From NCBI RefSeq assembly GCF_003287975.1, contig NZ_QMKQ01000005.1, forward strand, positions 62,001 through 126,000: DNA of 64,000 nucleotides, given 5' to 3'. How positions within the stretch are numbered: the stretch's first letter is position 1; every line of letters begins with the position of its first letter. The notes beneath the pieces are model-generated. The model searched no databases. It saw only the letters and a program-made list of their open reading frames with translations, and had not been told where the DNA came from. Source of the stretch: Arthrobacter sp. AQ5-05. GTDB taxonomy: Bacteria > Actinomycetota > Actinomycetes > Actinomycetales > Micrococcaceae. The translations under genes and the position numbers were made by a program. This document shows, one piece after another, positions 1 through 10,117 of this stretch.

Positions 1-885
1 GCCGTGGAAGAACTTGTCGCCGAACGCGGCATCTGGTCGGGGACAGTGCTGGCGCTCTTCCAACCCGCCGAGGAACAAGGCGGCGGGGCCCAGGCGATGG
101 TCGTTGACGGGCTCTACGCGAAGGTGCCGAAACCCGACGTCGTGCTCGGCCAGCACGTCGCGCCGTTCCCCGCCGGCTGGCTCGGGCTGCGCCCGGGAGT
201 GGCCATGGCCTCGGCCGATTCGCTGAACATCACCCTGCACGGGTCCGGCGGGCACGGCTCACGTCCGGAGACCACCGTCGACCCGGTGCTGCTGGCCGCG
301 GCCACCACCATGCGCCTGCAGGGCATCGTCTCGCGGGAGCTTGCCGCCGCCGACCAGGCGGTGCTGACCGTCGGCCAGATCCACGCCGGCACCAAGAACA
401 ACATCATTGCCTCGCAGGCCACCCTGGGGCTGAGCATCAGGACCTTCGATGAATCGGTCCGCGCCAAGGTGCTTGGTTCCATCGAACGCGTGGTGCGCGG
501 CGAGGCCATGGCCTCCGGGTCGCCCACGGAACCGGTGATCACCCTGGAGGAGCATTTCCCGTTGACCGTCAACGACACCGCGGCGTCGGCGCGGGTTGCC
601 TCGGCGTTGGCCGGGCGCTTCGGCACGGAGCATGTCATTGATCCAGGCCCGGTCTCGGGCAGCGAGGATGTGGGCGTCCTGGCCACTGCCGCCGGGGTGT
701 CGCTGGTGTACTGGTTGCTTGGCGGGTCCGACCCAAGCCTGTTCACGGACTTTGCCGCAACGGGCAGGATGCCGGAGAACATTCCGTCGAATCATTCGCC
801 GCGGTTCGCCCCGCGCATCCAGCCGACACTGGACGTGGGAGTCGATGCCCTGGTCGCTGCCGCCCGCGCGTGGCTGGCCCAATAG
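1..885 (+). CDS. M20 family amidohydrolase, 3' part
   Basis: This is the C-terminal 294 residues of a metal-dependent amidohydrolase of the M20D (hippurate/N-acyl-amino-acid hydrolase) type; the 5' end lies before the window. The motif LFQPAEEQGGGA, a following GQHVAPFPAG stretch and the dimerisation-domain signature GSGGHGSRPE are typical of the family, which removes acyl groups from amino acids or indole conjugates with a di-metal centre. The remaining reading frame is uninterrupted and ends in an ordinary amphipathic helix. The GTG at 4 is in frame but internal to the family alignment, so it is not taken as the start. Substrate cannot be told from sequence. Confidence 0.88.
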   Translation, partial: AVEELVAERGIWSGTVLALFQPAEEQGGGAQAMVVDGLYAKVPKPDVVLGQHVAPFPAGWLGLRPGVAMASADSLNITLHGSGGHGSRPETTVDPVLLAAATTMRLQGIVSRELAAADQAVLTVGQIHAGTKNNIIASQATLGLSIRTFDESVRAKVLGSIERVVRGEAMASGSPTEPVITLEEHFPLTVNDTAASARVASALAGRFGTEHVIDPGPVSGSEDVGVLATAAGVSLVYWLLGGSDPSLFTDFAATGRMPENIPSNHSPRFAPRIQPTLDVGVDALVAAARAWLAQ

Positions 886-1039
886 CGACGCGGCCGGTCG
901 GCGGGCCCCGGCATGGTGCCGTGAGCGGAATCCGGCTGGTCCAGCCAAATGCCCAGCAATACAGGCTAGGGTTTTCCGGTAGGGGTACTTTCCCCTAAAT
1001 TTTGGGATTGCCGAGCGATCCCAGCTAGGACGGCACATC

Positions 1040-1168
1040 ATGTCGAAGTCACCGCGTAAGGCAGAAGCCAAGAAACCTTCAAAGTCCATCAAGGAAAAGC
1101 GCGCCGAAAAGCGCACCAAGACGGCGGGGGAATCGGTCCTTGACCCCGTGCGCAAGGTTTCGAAATAA
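1040..1168 (+). CDS. small basic protein, 42 aa, unknown function
   Basis: A short frame runs from ATG at 1040 to TAA at 1168 and encodes a lysine/arginine-rich peptide beginning MSKSPRKAEAKKP and ending LDPVRKVSK. It lies alone between the amidohydrolase and a strong terminator at 1217, which is what a small autonomous gene would look like. Very short, highly charged proteins of this kind occur in other actinobacteria as conserved hypotheticals; I know of no function. The composition would suit nucleic-acid or ribosome binding, but that is inference. The upstream GCTAGGACGGCACATC has only a weak ribosome binding site. Confidence 0.6.
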   Translation: MSKSPRKAEAKKPSKSIKEKRAEKRTKTAGESVLDPVRKVSK

Positions 1169-1216
1169 CCGCCATGCGGTGTGGCTGATCTAGATGGCCA
1201 CCTCGAATACACCTGA

Positions 1217-1263
1217 AAATGCCTGTTCGGCGGAAGGAAGACCTTCGCCGAACAGGCATTTTT
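1217..1263 (+). terminator. intrinsic terminator after the 42-aa gene
   Basis: A long stem, AAAATGCCTGTTCGGCG pairing with CGCCGAACAGGCATTTTT, closes on a short loop and ends in a T run. The repeat is nearly symmetric, so it can also serve the reverse-strand gene that ends at 1289. Confidence 0.88.
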
Positions 1264-1288
1264 GTGTCTGCAGCCGTTCCGTGCGTTC

Positions 1289-2173
1289 CTAGCGGAGGCC
1301 GGAACCCCGGTAGACCCGCACCCAGGTGTCCGCGGTGACGCCCAGCGCGCGGCGCTGGCCGGCGACCTCAACGGTGAGGGTCACCCGCCACTCGGGGCTC
1401 GGCTGGAAGGCCTTGAGCAGGGGACCATGCAGCGTCTGGTTGCCGTCGCTGACCTCGATCACGCGCTTCAGGTGCTCGGGACCAAGATCCGCGGCACGCA
1501 CCATCGATTCGCGGCGGGGTCCTGCCGGACCGCGGGGGACCTTCACGATCGTGCGGGCCTCGCGCATGGCCTCGGATCGGCGGGCAATGCGCTGCTCGCG
1601 CTGGGCCGTGGTGCCGCTCAGCGACAGCGGGGCTGGCGAGAAGCTGGGAATGGCGGTGATCCGGGTGATTGCCTGCGGGTATTTCTTGGTCAGCTTGGCC
1701 CAGAATTCCTCGGGGCCCTTGCCCATGAGAATGACCGCGCGCAGGTTGGGAACCAGGCGCAACAACCTGCCCATGGGGTCGAGTCCGGCATTCGTCTCCG
1801 CGCCGGTCAATCGCCCGGCAGCACCCTCGGCCCGGTACCAGGGGTAGGCGTGCCAAAGCACAACTTCCTTGGCATCGATTCCGGCCTCGGCCAACAACGT
1901 GGCCAGTGCCTCGGCCGCCGCATCGTCGTCCTCGGTGGAGAGGATGTCCTCGCCGTCCTCGGCACGGTTGGCGGCATCGGGGGCCGGCATCAGGCACAAG
2001 ATGGTGGCGTCGGTGCCGCCATGAAGGGGTGCGAAGAACGGGACGGACGCGGGGTTCCCGGGTGCTTCGGCGCGCAGGTCCTGGACCAGTGAATTGAGGG
2101 GTGCAACGTGTTCGGCCCACAACTCCGATTCCTGCGAGTTCCTGAATTCGGGGTCGATCATTTTGCGGGGCAT
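1289..2173 (-). CDS. uracil-DNA glycosylase superfamily-like protein, copy 1
   Basis: 294 residues. The first 200 residues match the general pattern of the actinobacterial UDG-superfamily proteins: an N-terminal HVAPLN helix, a PLHGGTDATILCLMPAP strand-loop in place of motif A, a LWHAYPWY segment and VILMGKGPEEFW. The canonical HPS motif is not clear; the region reads IPSFSPAPLSL. About 90 further residues form a C-terminal extension absent from copy 2. I chose the ATG at 2173 because homology to copy 2 starts there; ATG 2188 and a long upstream extension to 2266 are possible but the latter runs into the tRNA-like sequence. Function in base-excision repair is inferred from the family only. 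Copy 2 lies directly upstream on the same strand. Confidence 0.72.
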   Translation of the reverse strand: MPRKMIDPEFRNSQESELWAEHVAPLNSLVQDLRAEAPGNPASVPFFAPLHGGTDATILCLMPAPDAANRAEDGEDILSTEDDDAAAEALATLLAEAGIDAKEVVLWHAYPWYRAEGAAGRLTGAETNAGLDPMGRLLRLVPNLRAVILMGKGPEEFWAKLTKKYPQAITRITAIPSFSPAPLSLSGTTAQREQRIARRSEAMREARTIVKVPRGPAGPRRESMVRAADLGPEHLKRVIEVSDGNQTLHGPLLKAFQPSPEWRVTLTVEVAGQRRALGVTADTWVRVYRGSGLR

Positions 2174-2217
2174 GAAGGTTTCTCTCATGTAACTTTCGAG
2201 GGGTCTAGCCACAAGCA

Positions 2218-2303
2218 TGGCACGCGCCGGAGTCGAACCCGCACCCCGGGTACCACGACGTATCAAGCGTCACTGGGTTGTTCGAGCCGAACCCGCGGGT
2301 TCC
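2218..2303 (-). tRNA. tRNA-like relic, probably not functional
   Basis: On the reverse strand a sequence carries a perfect B-box-like T loop (GGTTCGACTCC) followed by GCGTGCCA, a hairpin with stem GACG/CGTC and loop CTTGATA (anticodon position reads TGA), and a D-arm-like stem GGGT/ACCC. The T stem has one G-G mismatch, the acceptor pairs in only 5 of 7 positions, and position 37 would be T. It overlaps the last 34 bases of the upstream coding region. A decayed serine-like tRNA or a chance similarity both fit; a working tRNA is unlikely. Confidence 0.2.
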
Positions 2304-2944
2304 GGGACCGTCAAACCCACTGCCTTGCCCTCTCGAAGCCGGTCGGCAATCCCTGCCCAGACGCGTTTTTGTTCCTCCCGGTCGACGGTCCGCTTGGCAC
2401 CCAGCGGATGGAGGGAACGCACCAGGGACAGCCCGGGGAACGCGGATTGGATTTGCGGAAGCACCGCATCCGCTGCCTCCTGCGCCTTTTTTCCCAGGAG
2501 CAACAACATCTTCAGGTCCGTCATCAGTCCCATGACCTCCAGCAGTGCCCGGCCGCCCTCGACCGACTGCTCGGGCGTCAGGTCGCGCTTGGGGTCGTTG
2601 CGCGGCCACGGATAGCCGTTCCAATGGCAGAAGTCCGCCGGGTCGATGCCGAATTCGGTCATCAAGTGGCGTTGGCGATCCGCGGCCCGGTCCGGGTTCC
2701 TGATGCACAGGAACGTGGTTTCGTCGCGGGGTTCGCCCGCGTCGTTCAGGACGATCAAGGCCGGGGCGTGGATCCCGCCGTGCCACGGGGCAGCCAGCGG
2801 CAGGCGGACTCCGCCCCGGGTCTGGCCAAGCCGCACGATCAGTTCATTGAGTGGAGCCACATGCGCTGCATTCAAGCCCGCCGCCTGCTCGTCCCAGAAG
2901 AGGTCCCCGGGACGGGCGCGTTTCCAGTTGTCCTGCGGTGCCAT
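2270..2944 (-). CDS. uracil-DNA glycosylase superfamily-like protein, copy 2
   Basis: 224 residues, paralogous to the gene at 1289: both share HVAPLN near the N terminus, a HGG tripeptide (APWHGG here, APLHGG there), a HWNGYPW / WHAYPWY segment and a strand of the type LLLLGKKAQE / VILMGKGPEE. A motif-B-like SLHPLGAK occurs near residue 192. The start ATG at 2944 is preceded by GGAGGGCCC, a good ribosome binding site. Family members act on uracil or related lesions in DNA, but several key motifs are diverged in both copies and activity cannot be assumed. The two genes run in the same direction with about 100 bases between them. Confidence 0.72.
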   Translation of the reverse strand: MAPQDNWKRARPGDLFWDEQAAGLNAAHVAPLNELIVRLGQTRGGVRLPLAAPWHGGIHAPALIVLNDAGEPRDETTFLCIRNPDRAADRQRHLMTEFGIDPADFCHWNGYPWPRNDPKRDLTPEQSVEGGRALLEVMGLMTDLKMLLLLGKKAQEAADAVLPQIQSAFPGLSLVRSLHPLGAKRTVDREEQKRVWAGIADRLREGKAVGLTVPEPAGSARTTQ

Positions 2945-3053
2945 GGGCCCTCCGTGTTGCCTATGCCCGGCGTCCGGGTGCGGAAGTGCCGGCGGGGCTT
3001 CGACCATACCAACGGCACGAGCGGGGGATCCGCCGGCTGTCGGAGGAGTCCTG

Positions 3054-3833
3054 CTAGATTGCCGACCAGCCTGCGTCGGACGGCAGGATGGCGCCGTTGA
3101 GGTTGGTGCCGTCCTTGCTGAGCAGGAACGTGATTGACGCGGCCAGCTGCGCGGCCGTTGCCGGGGTCGGGATGTTCGCCGCCATCAGCGGTCCCAGGAC
3201 TTGTTGGGCGTGGACGGAGTCCATGGGGGCCTCGATATTGGTGATCGTCGCACCCGGGGCGACCGCGTTGAAGCGTAGCCCCGTCTTGCCGTACATAACG
3301 GCGCAATTCCTGGTGATCCCGTTGACCGCGTGTTTGGATGCGGTGTAGGCGACTCCCGCCGCAGACCCGCGAAGTCCGGCCTCGGAGGAAATGTTGACCA
3401 CCGAGCCGCTGCCGGAACGAAGCATCAGCGGGACCACCTCCCGGGTCAGGCGCATGATGGACTTGACGTTGACCTCGAAAACGCGCTCCCAGGTGGCATC
3501 GTCGACTTCGTGGATCGGTTCGAACCGGTCCATGATGCCGGCGACGTTGGCGAGCCCGTCAATCCGGTTCCCCGCCGCCGCGACGACCCGGGCGGCTGCT
3601 TCCGGGGTGGAAAGGTCCGCGGCGACGGGAACGAGGTCCAGTTCCGGGTTCTCGGCCAGCAGGGAGTCCAAGCGCGGGGAACTGATATCCACGGCGACCA
3701 CGCGACCCCCTTCCTTGGCGATGCGGAGGGCGGTGGCACGGCCGATGCCTGATCCCGCGCCCGTGACGATCACGGTGTTTCCGGCGAAGCGTCCGGGGGT
3801 GGTTTCTTCGTTCCAGTCAGGATCGGTGCCCAT
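3054..3833 (-). CDS. SDR family oxidoreductase
   Basis: 259 residues with a classical short-chain dehydrogenase fold: cofactor motif TGAGSGIG near residue 23, a D in the second strand (VAVDIS) favouring NAD(H), NVAG in the third strand region, and the catalytic pair Ser in NISSEAG and Tyr/Lys in YTASK. The C terminus ends in the usual substrate-binding and dimer strand. ATG 3833 is preceded by GAGGAG at a spacing of 11. It stands alone between the UDG-like genes and the rpsP promoter region, so the substrate cannot be inferred from neighbours. Confidence 0.88.
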   Translation of the reverse strand: MGTDPDWNEETTPGRFAGNTVIVTGAGSGIGRATALRIAKEGGRVVAVDISSPRLDSLLAENPELDLVPVAADLSTPEAAARVVAAAGNRIDGLANVAGIMDRFEPIHEVDDATWERVFEVNVKSIMRLTREVVPLMLRSGSGSVVNISSEAGLRGSAAGVAYTASKHAVNGITRNCAVMYGKTGLRFNAVAPGATITNIEAPMDSVHAQQVLGPLMAANIPTPATAAQLAASITFLLSKDGTNLNGAILPSDAGWSAI

Positions 3834-4079
3834 GGTGTTCTGGTCTCCTCGGAAAGTGAATGGTCGACGCACCCACGGTATGGCCCCCGAGGCTGCAATT
3901 CAATGGCGGAGGCTCGGCTCCGTCACCGTTCGATCCCTGCCCGTCCGCCCCTCGTCGTTCCGCATTCGGATCCGCGAGGACGGGCGGAACCCGGTCGGGA
4001 AGCGGAACCGGCCGAAAATGTGTGATCTGACACGGGGCTGGGAAAAAGTCCTGGCATGTCCGGACCGGGCAAATCTTTC

Positions 4080-4088
4080 TGGCATAAT
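4080..4088 (+). promoter_or_regulatory. candidate extended -10 promoter for rpsP
   Basis: TGGCATAAT matches an extended -10 element, with no convincing -35. It would give a leader of about 130 bases before rpsP. The 390-base gap from 3834 to 4223 otherwise holds no gene I can support. Confidence 0.4.
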
Positions 4089-4223
4089 GGACAGGTACTC
4101 GATTTGAAGTGGCCCCTCTCTCCGCCTTGAATCCTGTCCTTTTGAAGAACTGCGGTATGGCCCGCCCCACGGGTGCAGAAACAGGACTTCGCACATGTTG
4201 AGAAAACAGGAGTGACCACTACC

Positions 4224-4637
4224 GTGGCCGTTAAAATTCGTCTGAAGCGTTTCGGCAAGATTCGCGCACCTTACTACCGCATCGTCGTCATGGATGCTCG
4301 CGCCAAGCGCGACGGCCGTGCCATCGAAGAAATCGGCAAGTACCACCCGACCGAAGAGCCTTCGTTCATCGAGGTCAAGTCCGACCGCGCCCAGTACTGG
4401 CTCTCCGTCGGCGCACAGCCGACCGAGCAGGTTGCCGCTCTCTTGAAGATCACCGGTGACTGGCAGAAGTTCAAGGGCATCGAAGGCCAGGAAGGCACCT
4501 TGCGCGTCAAGGAAGCCAAGCCTGCGTTCGTCGTCCCGGAGAAGGGCTCGGTCATCTTGCCCGAGGCCATCACCAAGAAGGCTGAAAAGCCTGCTGCCGA
4601 GGCCGAGGTCGAGGCAGAAGCAACCGAGGCTGAGTAA
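4224..4637 (+). CDS. rpsP: 30S ribosomal protein S16
   Basis: 137 residues starting at GTG with [12 protein letters not shown], the conserved S16 N terminus. The core (about residues 1-85) is followed by an Ala/Glu-rich acidic tail, as in other actinobacterial S16 proteins. The ribosome binding site AGGAG lies 11 bases upstream; an in-frame GTG at 4212 and ATG at 4173 would only add non-homologous residues. S16 stabilises the 5' domain of the small ribosomal subunit. It opens the rpsP-khpA-rimM-trmD block, and the next gene begins 3 bases after its stop, so the two are translationally close. Confidence 0.96.
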   Translation: MAVKIRLKRFGKIRAPYYRIVVMDARAKRDGRAIEEIGKYHPTEEPSFIEVKSDRAQYWLSVGAQPTEQVAALLKITGDWQKFKGIEGQEGTLRVKEAKPAFVVPEKGSVILPEAITKKAEKPAAEAEVEAEATEAE

Positions 4638-4640
4638 CCA

Positions 4641-4880
4641 GTGCTCGTTGAGGCGCTGGATCACCTGGTACGTGGCATCGTAGACACCCCCGAAGACGTG
4701 CAGGTTGCGTTGAAGGCAAATCGTCGCGGTGACATCCTTGAGGTGCGCGTGCACCCCGAGGATCTCGGTCGGGTCATTGGCCGCCAGGGTCGCACCGCCA
4801 AGGCGCTGCGCACCGTGGTTGCAGCACTGGCGGAGGAACCGATCCGCGTTGACGTAGTCGACACGGACCGTCGCCGGTAG
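4641..4880 (+). CDS. khpA: KH-domain RNA-binding protein KhpA
   Basis: 79 residues forming a single type II KH domain with the RNA-contacting GxxG loop visible as GRQG at residues 47-50 (VIGRQGRTAKAL). KhpA proteins bind RNA, often as a partner of KhpB, and influence cell division and translation. The gene starts with GTG 3 bases after rpsP, the usual neighbour. A long inverted repeat follows at 4909. Confidence 0.93.
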   Translation: MLVEALDHLVRGIVDTPEDVQVALKANRRGDILEVRVHPEDLGRVIGRQGRTAKALRTVVAALAEEPIRVDVVDTDRRR

Positions 4881-4908
4881 CCAGCCTCACCACACATTTT
4901 TTGTGTAC

Positions 4909-4947
4909 CTTTGGTCCCACGATCCATGACGGATCGTGGGACCAAAG
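4909..4947 (+). other. long perfect hairpin between khpA and rimM
   Basis: A 17-bp perfect stem (CTTTGGTCCCACGATCC against GGATCGTGGGACCAAAG) with the 5-base loop ATGAC. There is no T run on either side in the right position, so it is not a standard terminator. It may be an RNase processing site or attenuator dividing the operon; the following 170 bases lead to rimM with a separate ribosome binding site. Confidence 0.7.
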
Positions 4948-5120
4948 TGGCTTAACCGCCAAGGTGCGATCCAGTCGTTGGCGGCACGGAACCGACAACG
5001 ACCAACTCGCACGTAAGATTGAACCTAGAAAAGTGCCCTGGCGGATGAGAGTCCCGCCAAGGCACGCCCCTTGCCGGATCTCTCCGGCCACCCACTGATT
5101 TGTATTCAAGGAGAAAACGC

Positions 5121-5666
5121 ATGCGCCTCCAGGTCGCCCGCATTGGCAAACCACACGGCATCCGCGGAGAGGTGACCGTCCAGGTGCTCACCGATGCGCC
5201 GGAAGACAGGTTTGTTCCCGGTGCGGTCTTCGAGGTCGAGCACCCCAGCATCAAGCAACTCACCGTCGAGGGAGCTCGCTGGAACAAGGAAATCCTGCTG
5301 CTGGCCTTCGAGGAGCTGCTTGACCGCAACACCGCCGAGACGGTGCGCGGGGCCAAGCTGTTCATCGACACCGAAGAGGTCGAGGACGATTCCGAGGGCT
5401 GGTATGAGCACGAACTGGTGGACCTCGAGGCCCGCGTGGATGACAAGGTCGTCGGCAAGGTCACCGCGCTGCGCACCGGCAATGTCCAGGACCTGCTGGT
5501 TGTCGAATCCACCGCCGGCGACGAGATCTATGTGCCCTTCGTCGAGGACATCGTCCCCGAGGTCAACATCGAGGGCGGATACATCATGCTGACCCCGCCG
5601 GCCGGCCTCTTCGAGGTCAACCGTGAGGACGGCACGGGCGAGAACGCAGCAGGCAAGGAAGCCTAG
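5121..5666 (+). CDS. rimM: ribosome maturation factor RimM
   Basis: 181 residues. The N-terminal RimM domain starts [18 protein letters not shown], the family hallmark, and a PRC-barrel follows from about residue 97 with [12 protein letters not shown]. RimM binds S19 and helps mature the 16S rRNA 3' domain in the 30S head. ATG 5121 is preceded by AAGGAG at 7-8 bases; upstream in-frame codons at 5100 are not needed. trmD follows after 5 bases. Confidence 0.95.
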   Translation: MRLQVARIGKPHGIRGEVTVQVLTDAPEDRFVPGAVFEVEHPSIKQLTVEGARWNKEILLLAFEELLDRNTAETVRGAKLFIDTEEVEDDSEGWYEHELVDLEARVDDKVVGKVTALRTGNVQDLLVVESTAGDEIYVPFVEDIVPEVNIEGGYIMLTPPAGLFEVNREDGTGENAAGKEA

Positions 5667-5671
5667 GCACG

Positions 5672-6487
5672 ATGCGCATCGATGTTGTCTCCATCTTCCC
5701 GGAGTACCTTGCCGCCCTGGACCTGTCGCTGATCGGCAAGGCCCGGCGGGAGAAGCTGCTGGATTTGAACGTGCACGACCTGCGCGACTACACCCACGAC
5801 CGCCACCGCACCGTGGATGACACCCCCTACGGCGGCGGCGCCGGCATGGTCATGAAACCGGAGCCCTGGGGTGCCGCGCTGGCGCGCATCGCCACCGAAT
5901 CCCCGGTCTCCAACGCGCCGCTGGGTGACAAGCCGATCCTGATCGTTCCCTCGCCGGCCGGCGCGGTCTTCGACCAGGAGATGGCCTACGAACTGGCCGA
6001 GGCACAGCACCTTGCCTTTGCCTGCGGCAGGTACGAGGGCATCGACGAGCGGGTCCTGGAATATGCCTCCGAGGCCTTCGACGTGCGACCGGTTTCCATC
6101 GGCGACTACGTGCTCAACGGGGGAGAGGTCGCGGTGCTGGCGATGGTCGAGGCCATTGGCCGGCTGATCCCCGGGGTCATCGGAAACCCGGAGTCGCTGG
6201 TCGAGGAATCACACTCCGACGGACTGCTGGAATACCCGGTGTACACCAAGCCCGGCACCTGGGAGGGCCGCGAGGTCCCCGAGGTGCTGCTCTCGGGCAA
6301 CCACGGCAAGATCGCGCGCTTCCGCCGCAACAAGCAGCTGGAGCGCACCGCCACCCGGCGCCCGGACCTGATCGTGCAGCTGGACGCCTCCACGCTGAAC
6401 CGGCACGACCGCGACACCCTGTGGCACAACGGTTTTGCCATCGTTGATGGCCACGTCGTGCCCAAGGACCAGATCGCGCCCCAGTAG
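5672..6487 (+). CDS. trmD: tRNA (guanine-37-N1) methyltransferase
   Basis: 271 residues with the SPOUT trefoil-knot motifs of Trm[15 protein letters not shown] near residue 50, [12 protein letters not shown] near residue 113 and [11 protein letters not shown] near residue 137. The enzyme methylates G37 of tRNAs reading CNN codons, preventing +1 frameshifting. It is preceded closely by rimM and followed by a strong terminator rather than rplS, because thiC sits between them on the other strand. Confidence 0.96.
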   Translation: MRIDVVSIFPEYLAALDLSLIGKARREKLLDLNVHDLRDYTHDRHRTVDDTPYGGGAGMVMKPEPWGAALARIATESPVSNAPLGDKPILIVPSPAGAVFDQEMAYELAEAQHLAFACGRYEGIDERVLEYASEAFDVRPVSIGDYVLNGGEVAVLAMVEAIGRLIPGVIGNPESLVEESHSDGLLEYPVYTKPGTWEGREVPEVLLSGNHGKIARFRRNKQLERTATRRPDLIVQLDASTLNRHDRDTLWHNGFAIVDGHVVPKDQIAPQ

Positions 6488-6509
6488 TACGGCAAGCGGC
6501 AAAGCCTCC

Positions 6510-6564
6510 GGGGCTGCCCCGCACTTTCCCCTGACCGGGGGAAGTGCGGGGCAGCCCCTATTTT
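6510..6564 (+). terminator. terminator between trmD and thiC
   Basis: A 21-bp GC-rich stem (GGGGCTGCCCCGCACTTTCC and its complement) with a small loop, followed by TATTTTG. It lies between two convergent genes and can stop transcription from both sides. Confidence 0.88.
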
Positions 6565-6582
6565 GTGGGCCGGCCGGTGGCG

Positions 6583-8482
<1,900 letters not shown>

Positions 8483-8982
8483 CGTAAGCGAAACTATCAC
8501 ATGATCCGGTTCGACACCGTTTGTGACCTTGGGCACCGGCAGGTTGCGCCGGGCGGCGCGGACCGGTACTCGTTCGATATGTTCCTGATGTCCGGTTTTG
8601 ATCGAATCGACCCTTCCTCCCTGCGGAATCCGGCCCCTTGGGTGCGCCCGGGGCCATGGCCGCGGCGCGATTCCGACCGCCCCCACGTTGCTGGTACCCG
8701 GCATCATCCGGCGGATCCCTTCCGCGCAGGTCCGCCGGCGGGTGCGGAACTTCGCGCCATGCCCCGGAGTGTGGCAAAATGGATTCTTGGGTCTACTGGG
8801 TTCTGCTCCTGCCGCAGGGGGAACGAGTCAACAGTTGGACCGGCCGTCGATCCGCAAACGGATCGCGGTACCAAGCTTCGGACCGCCACATCTTTTTCCG
8901 AGCGCACTCGTGCGCCCCGGGGAACAATTACGGTCCGTGTCTAAGATAGGTGACCTGCGGCGTCTATCTAGGAGATGCATTC
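8483..8982 (+). other. 500-base intergenic region, no supported gene
   Basis: This gap separates thiC (leftward) from rplS (rightward) and must hold both promoters. Short frames are present but have no start context or recognisable product. A small stem GCGCACTCGTGCGC lies near 8903. I see nothing else that I can name. Confidence 0.5.
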
Positions 8983-9342
8983 ATGCATATTCTCGACTCT
9001 GTCGATGCAGCCTCGCTGCGCAACGATGTTCCCGACTTCCGCCCGGGCGATACCGTCAAGGTCCACGTCAACATCATCGAAGGCAAGAACACCCGTGTTC
9101 AGGTTTTCCAGGGCTTCGTCCTTGGTCGCCAGGGCCGCGGCGTGGGCGAAACCTTCACCGTTCGCAAGGTCTCCTTCGGCGTCGGCGTAGAGCGTACCTT
9201 CCCGGTGCACTCCCCGGTCCTCGAAAAGATCGAACTGGTCTCCCGCGGTGACGTTCGCCGTGCGAAGCTGTTCTACATGCGCGATCGCCACGGCAAGGCC
9301 GCGAAGATCCGCGAAAAGCGCGACTTCCGGACCGCCAAGTAG
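8983..9342 (+). CDS. rplS: 50S ribosomal protein L19
   Basis: 119 residues matching L19 along its length: [12 protein letters not shown] near residue 18, [13 protein letters not shown], and the C-terminal [19 protein letters not shown]19 sits at the 30S-50S interface. ATG 8983 is preceded by TAGGAG at 8 bases. In related genomes rplS follows trmD directly; here thiC intervenes. A signal peptidase gene follows 60 bases later. Confidence 0.96.
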   Translation: MHILDSVDAASLRNDVPDFRPGDTVKVHVNIIEGKNTRVQVFQGFVLGRQGRGVGETFTVRKVSFGVGVERTFPVHSPVLEKIELVSRGDVRRAKLFYMRDRHGKAAKIREKRDFRTAK

Positions 9343-9402
9343 CCAGAAAAACGAGAGCCTTCATCTTCTCGGCCTCCTGGGCTGCGGGGATGGAGATCCA
9401 TC

Positions 9403-10074
9403 GTGGATCGATCTACTGAATCGGAAAGTTTTTCCGCTTCGACAAAGCGCCGGTCCCCTTCGAGGGGCTGGCGCTTTGTCGTTGGCGCGCTTGCAGCGGC
9501 GGCGCTGATCACCCTGGTTGTTCGGGCCACCGTCGTTGACTTTTTCTACATCGGTTCCACCTCCATGGAATCCACGTTGAACCCGGGTGATGGGCTGCTG
9601 GTGAACCGGCTTGCCTACAAGGACGCCGAGATCCAGCGGGGAGACGTGGTCATCTTTGACGGCCGCGGTTCTTTCCTGCCCTACGAGCGCCCCGGTGCCC
9701 TCGATTCCTTGGCCTGGGCGCTGCGCCTTGCCGGCAAGGATGCGGTGTACGTCAAGCGCGTCATTGGCGTCGGCGGCGACACCGTCAGCTGCTGCAGCCC
9801 CGATGGACGCCTGCTCGTCAACGGCGTCCCGCTGGACGAGCCCTACGTTCTTGACGGCAACAAGCCAAGCGACCTTGAATTCGACGTGAAGATCCCAGAG
9901 GGGCGCTTGTGGGTCATGGGGGACCACCGTTCGGTGTCCGAGGACTCGCGTGCGCTTCTTGGTGCACCGGGCGGCGGCATGATTGCCGTCGATCGAGTCA
10001 TCGGCAAGGTCACCGATGTGATCTGGCCGCTGGATCGCCGGCACCCCGTCGAGGGCCACCCGCCGGCCCCATAG
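9403..10074 (+). CDS. lepB: signal peptidase I, copy 1
   Basis: 223 residues. One membrane segment spans about residues 24-41, followed by an extracytoplasmic catalytic domain. The catalytic Ser is in GSTSMESTL (Ser54) and the general-base Lys is in VYVKRVIGVGGD (Lys118); GDHRSVSEDSR is the usual box E. The enzyme removes signal peptides from secreted proteins. The GTG start has GGAGATCCATC before it. A second copy lies 5 kb downstream, with a secreted protease and a lipoprotein between them. A terminator follows at once. Confidence 0.94.
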   Translation: MDRSTESESFSASTKRRSPSRGWRFVVGALAAAALITLVVRATVVDFFYIGSTSMESTLNPGDGLLVNRLAYKDAEIQRGDVVIFDGRGSFLPYERPGALDSLAWALRLAGKDAVYVKRVIGVGGDTVSCCSPDGRLLVNGVPLDEPYVLDGNKPSDLEFDVKIPEGRLWVMGDHRSVSEDSRALLGAPGGGMIAVDRVIGKVTDVIWPLDRRHPVEGHPPAP

Positions 10075-10081
10075 TTTGGAA

Positions 10082-10112
10082 CCCGCCACTGTTGCAGTGG
10101 CGGGTTTTTTGT
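10082..10112 (+). terminator. terminator after signal peptidase copy 1
   Basis: CCCGCCACTG, loop TTG, CAGTGGCGGG, then TTTTTT: a textbook intrinsic terminator. Confidence 0.95.
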
Positions 10113-10117
10113 TGCGC

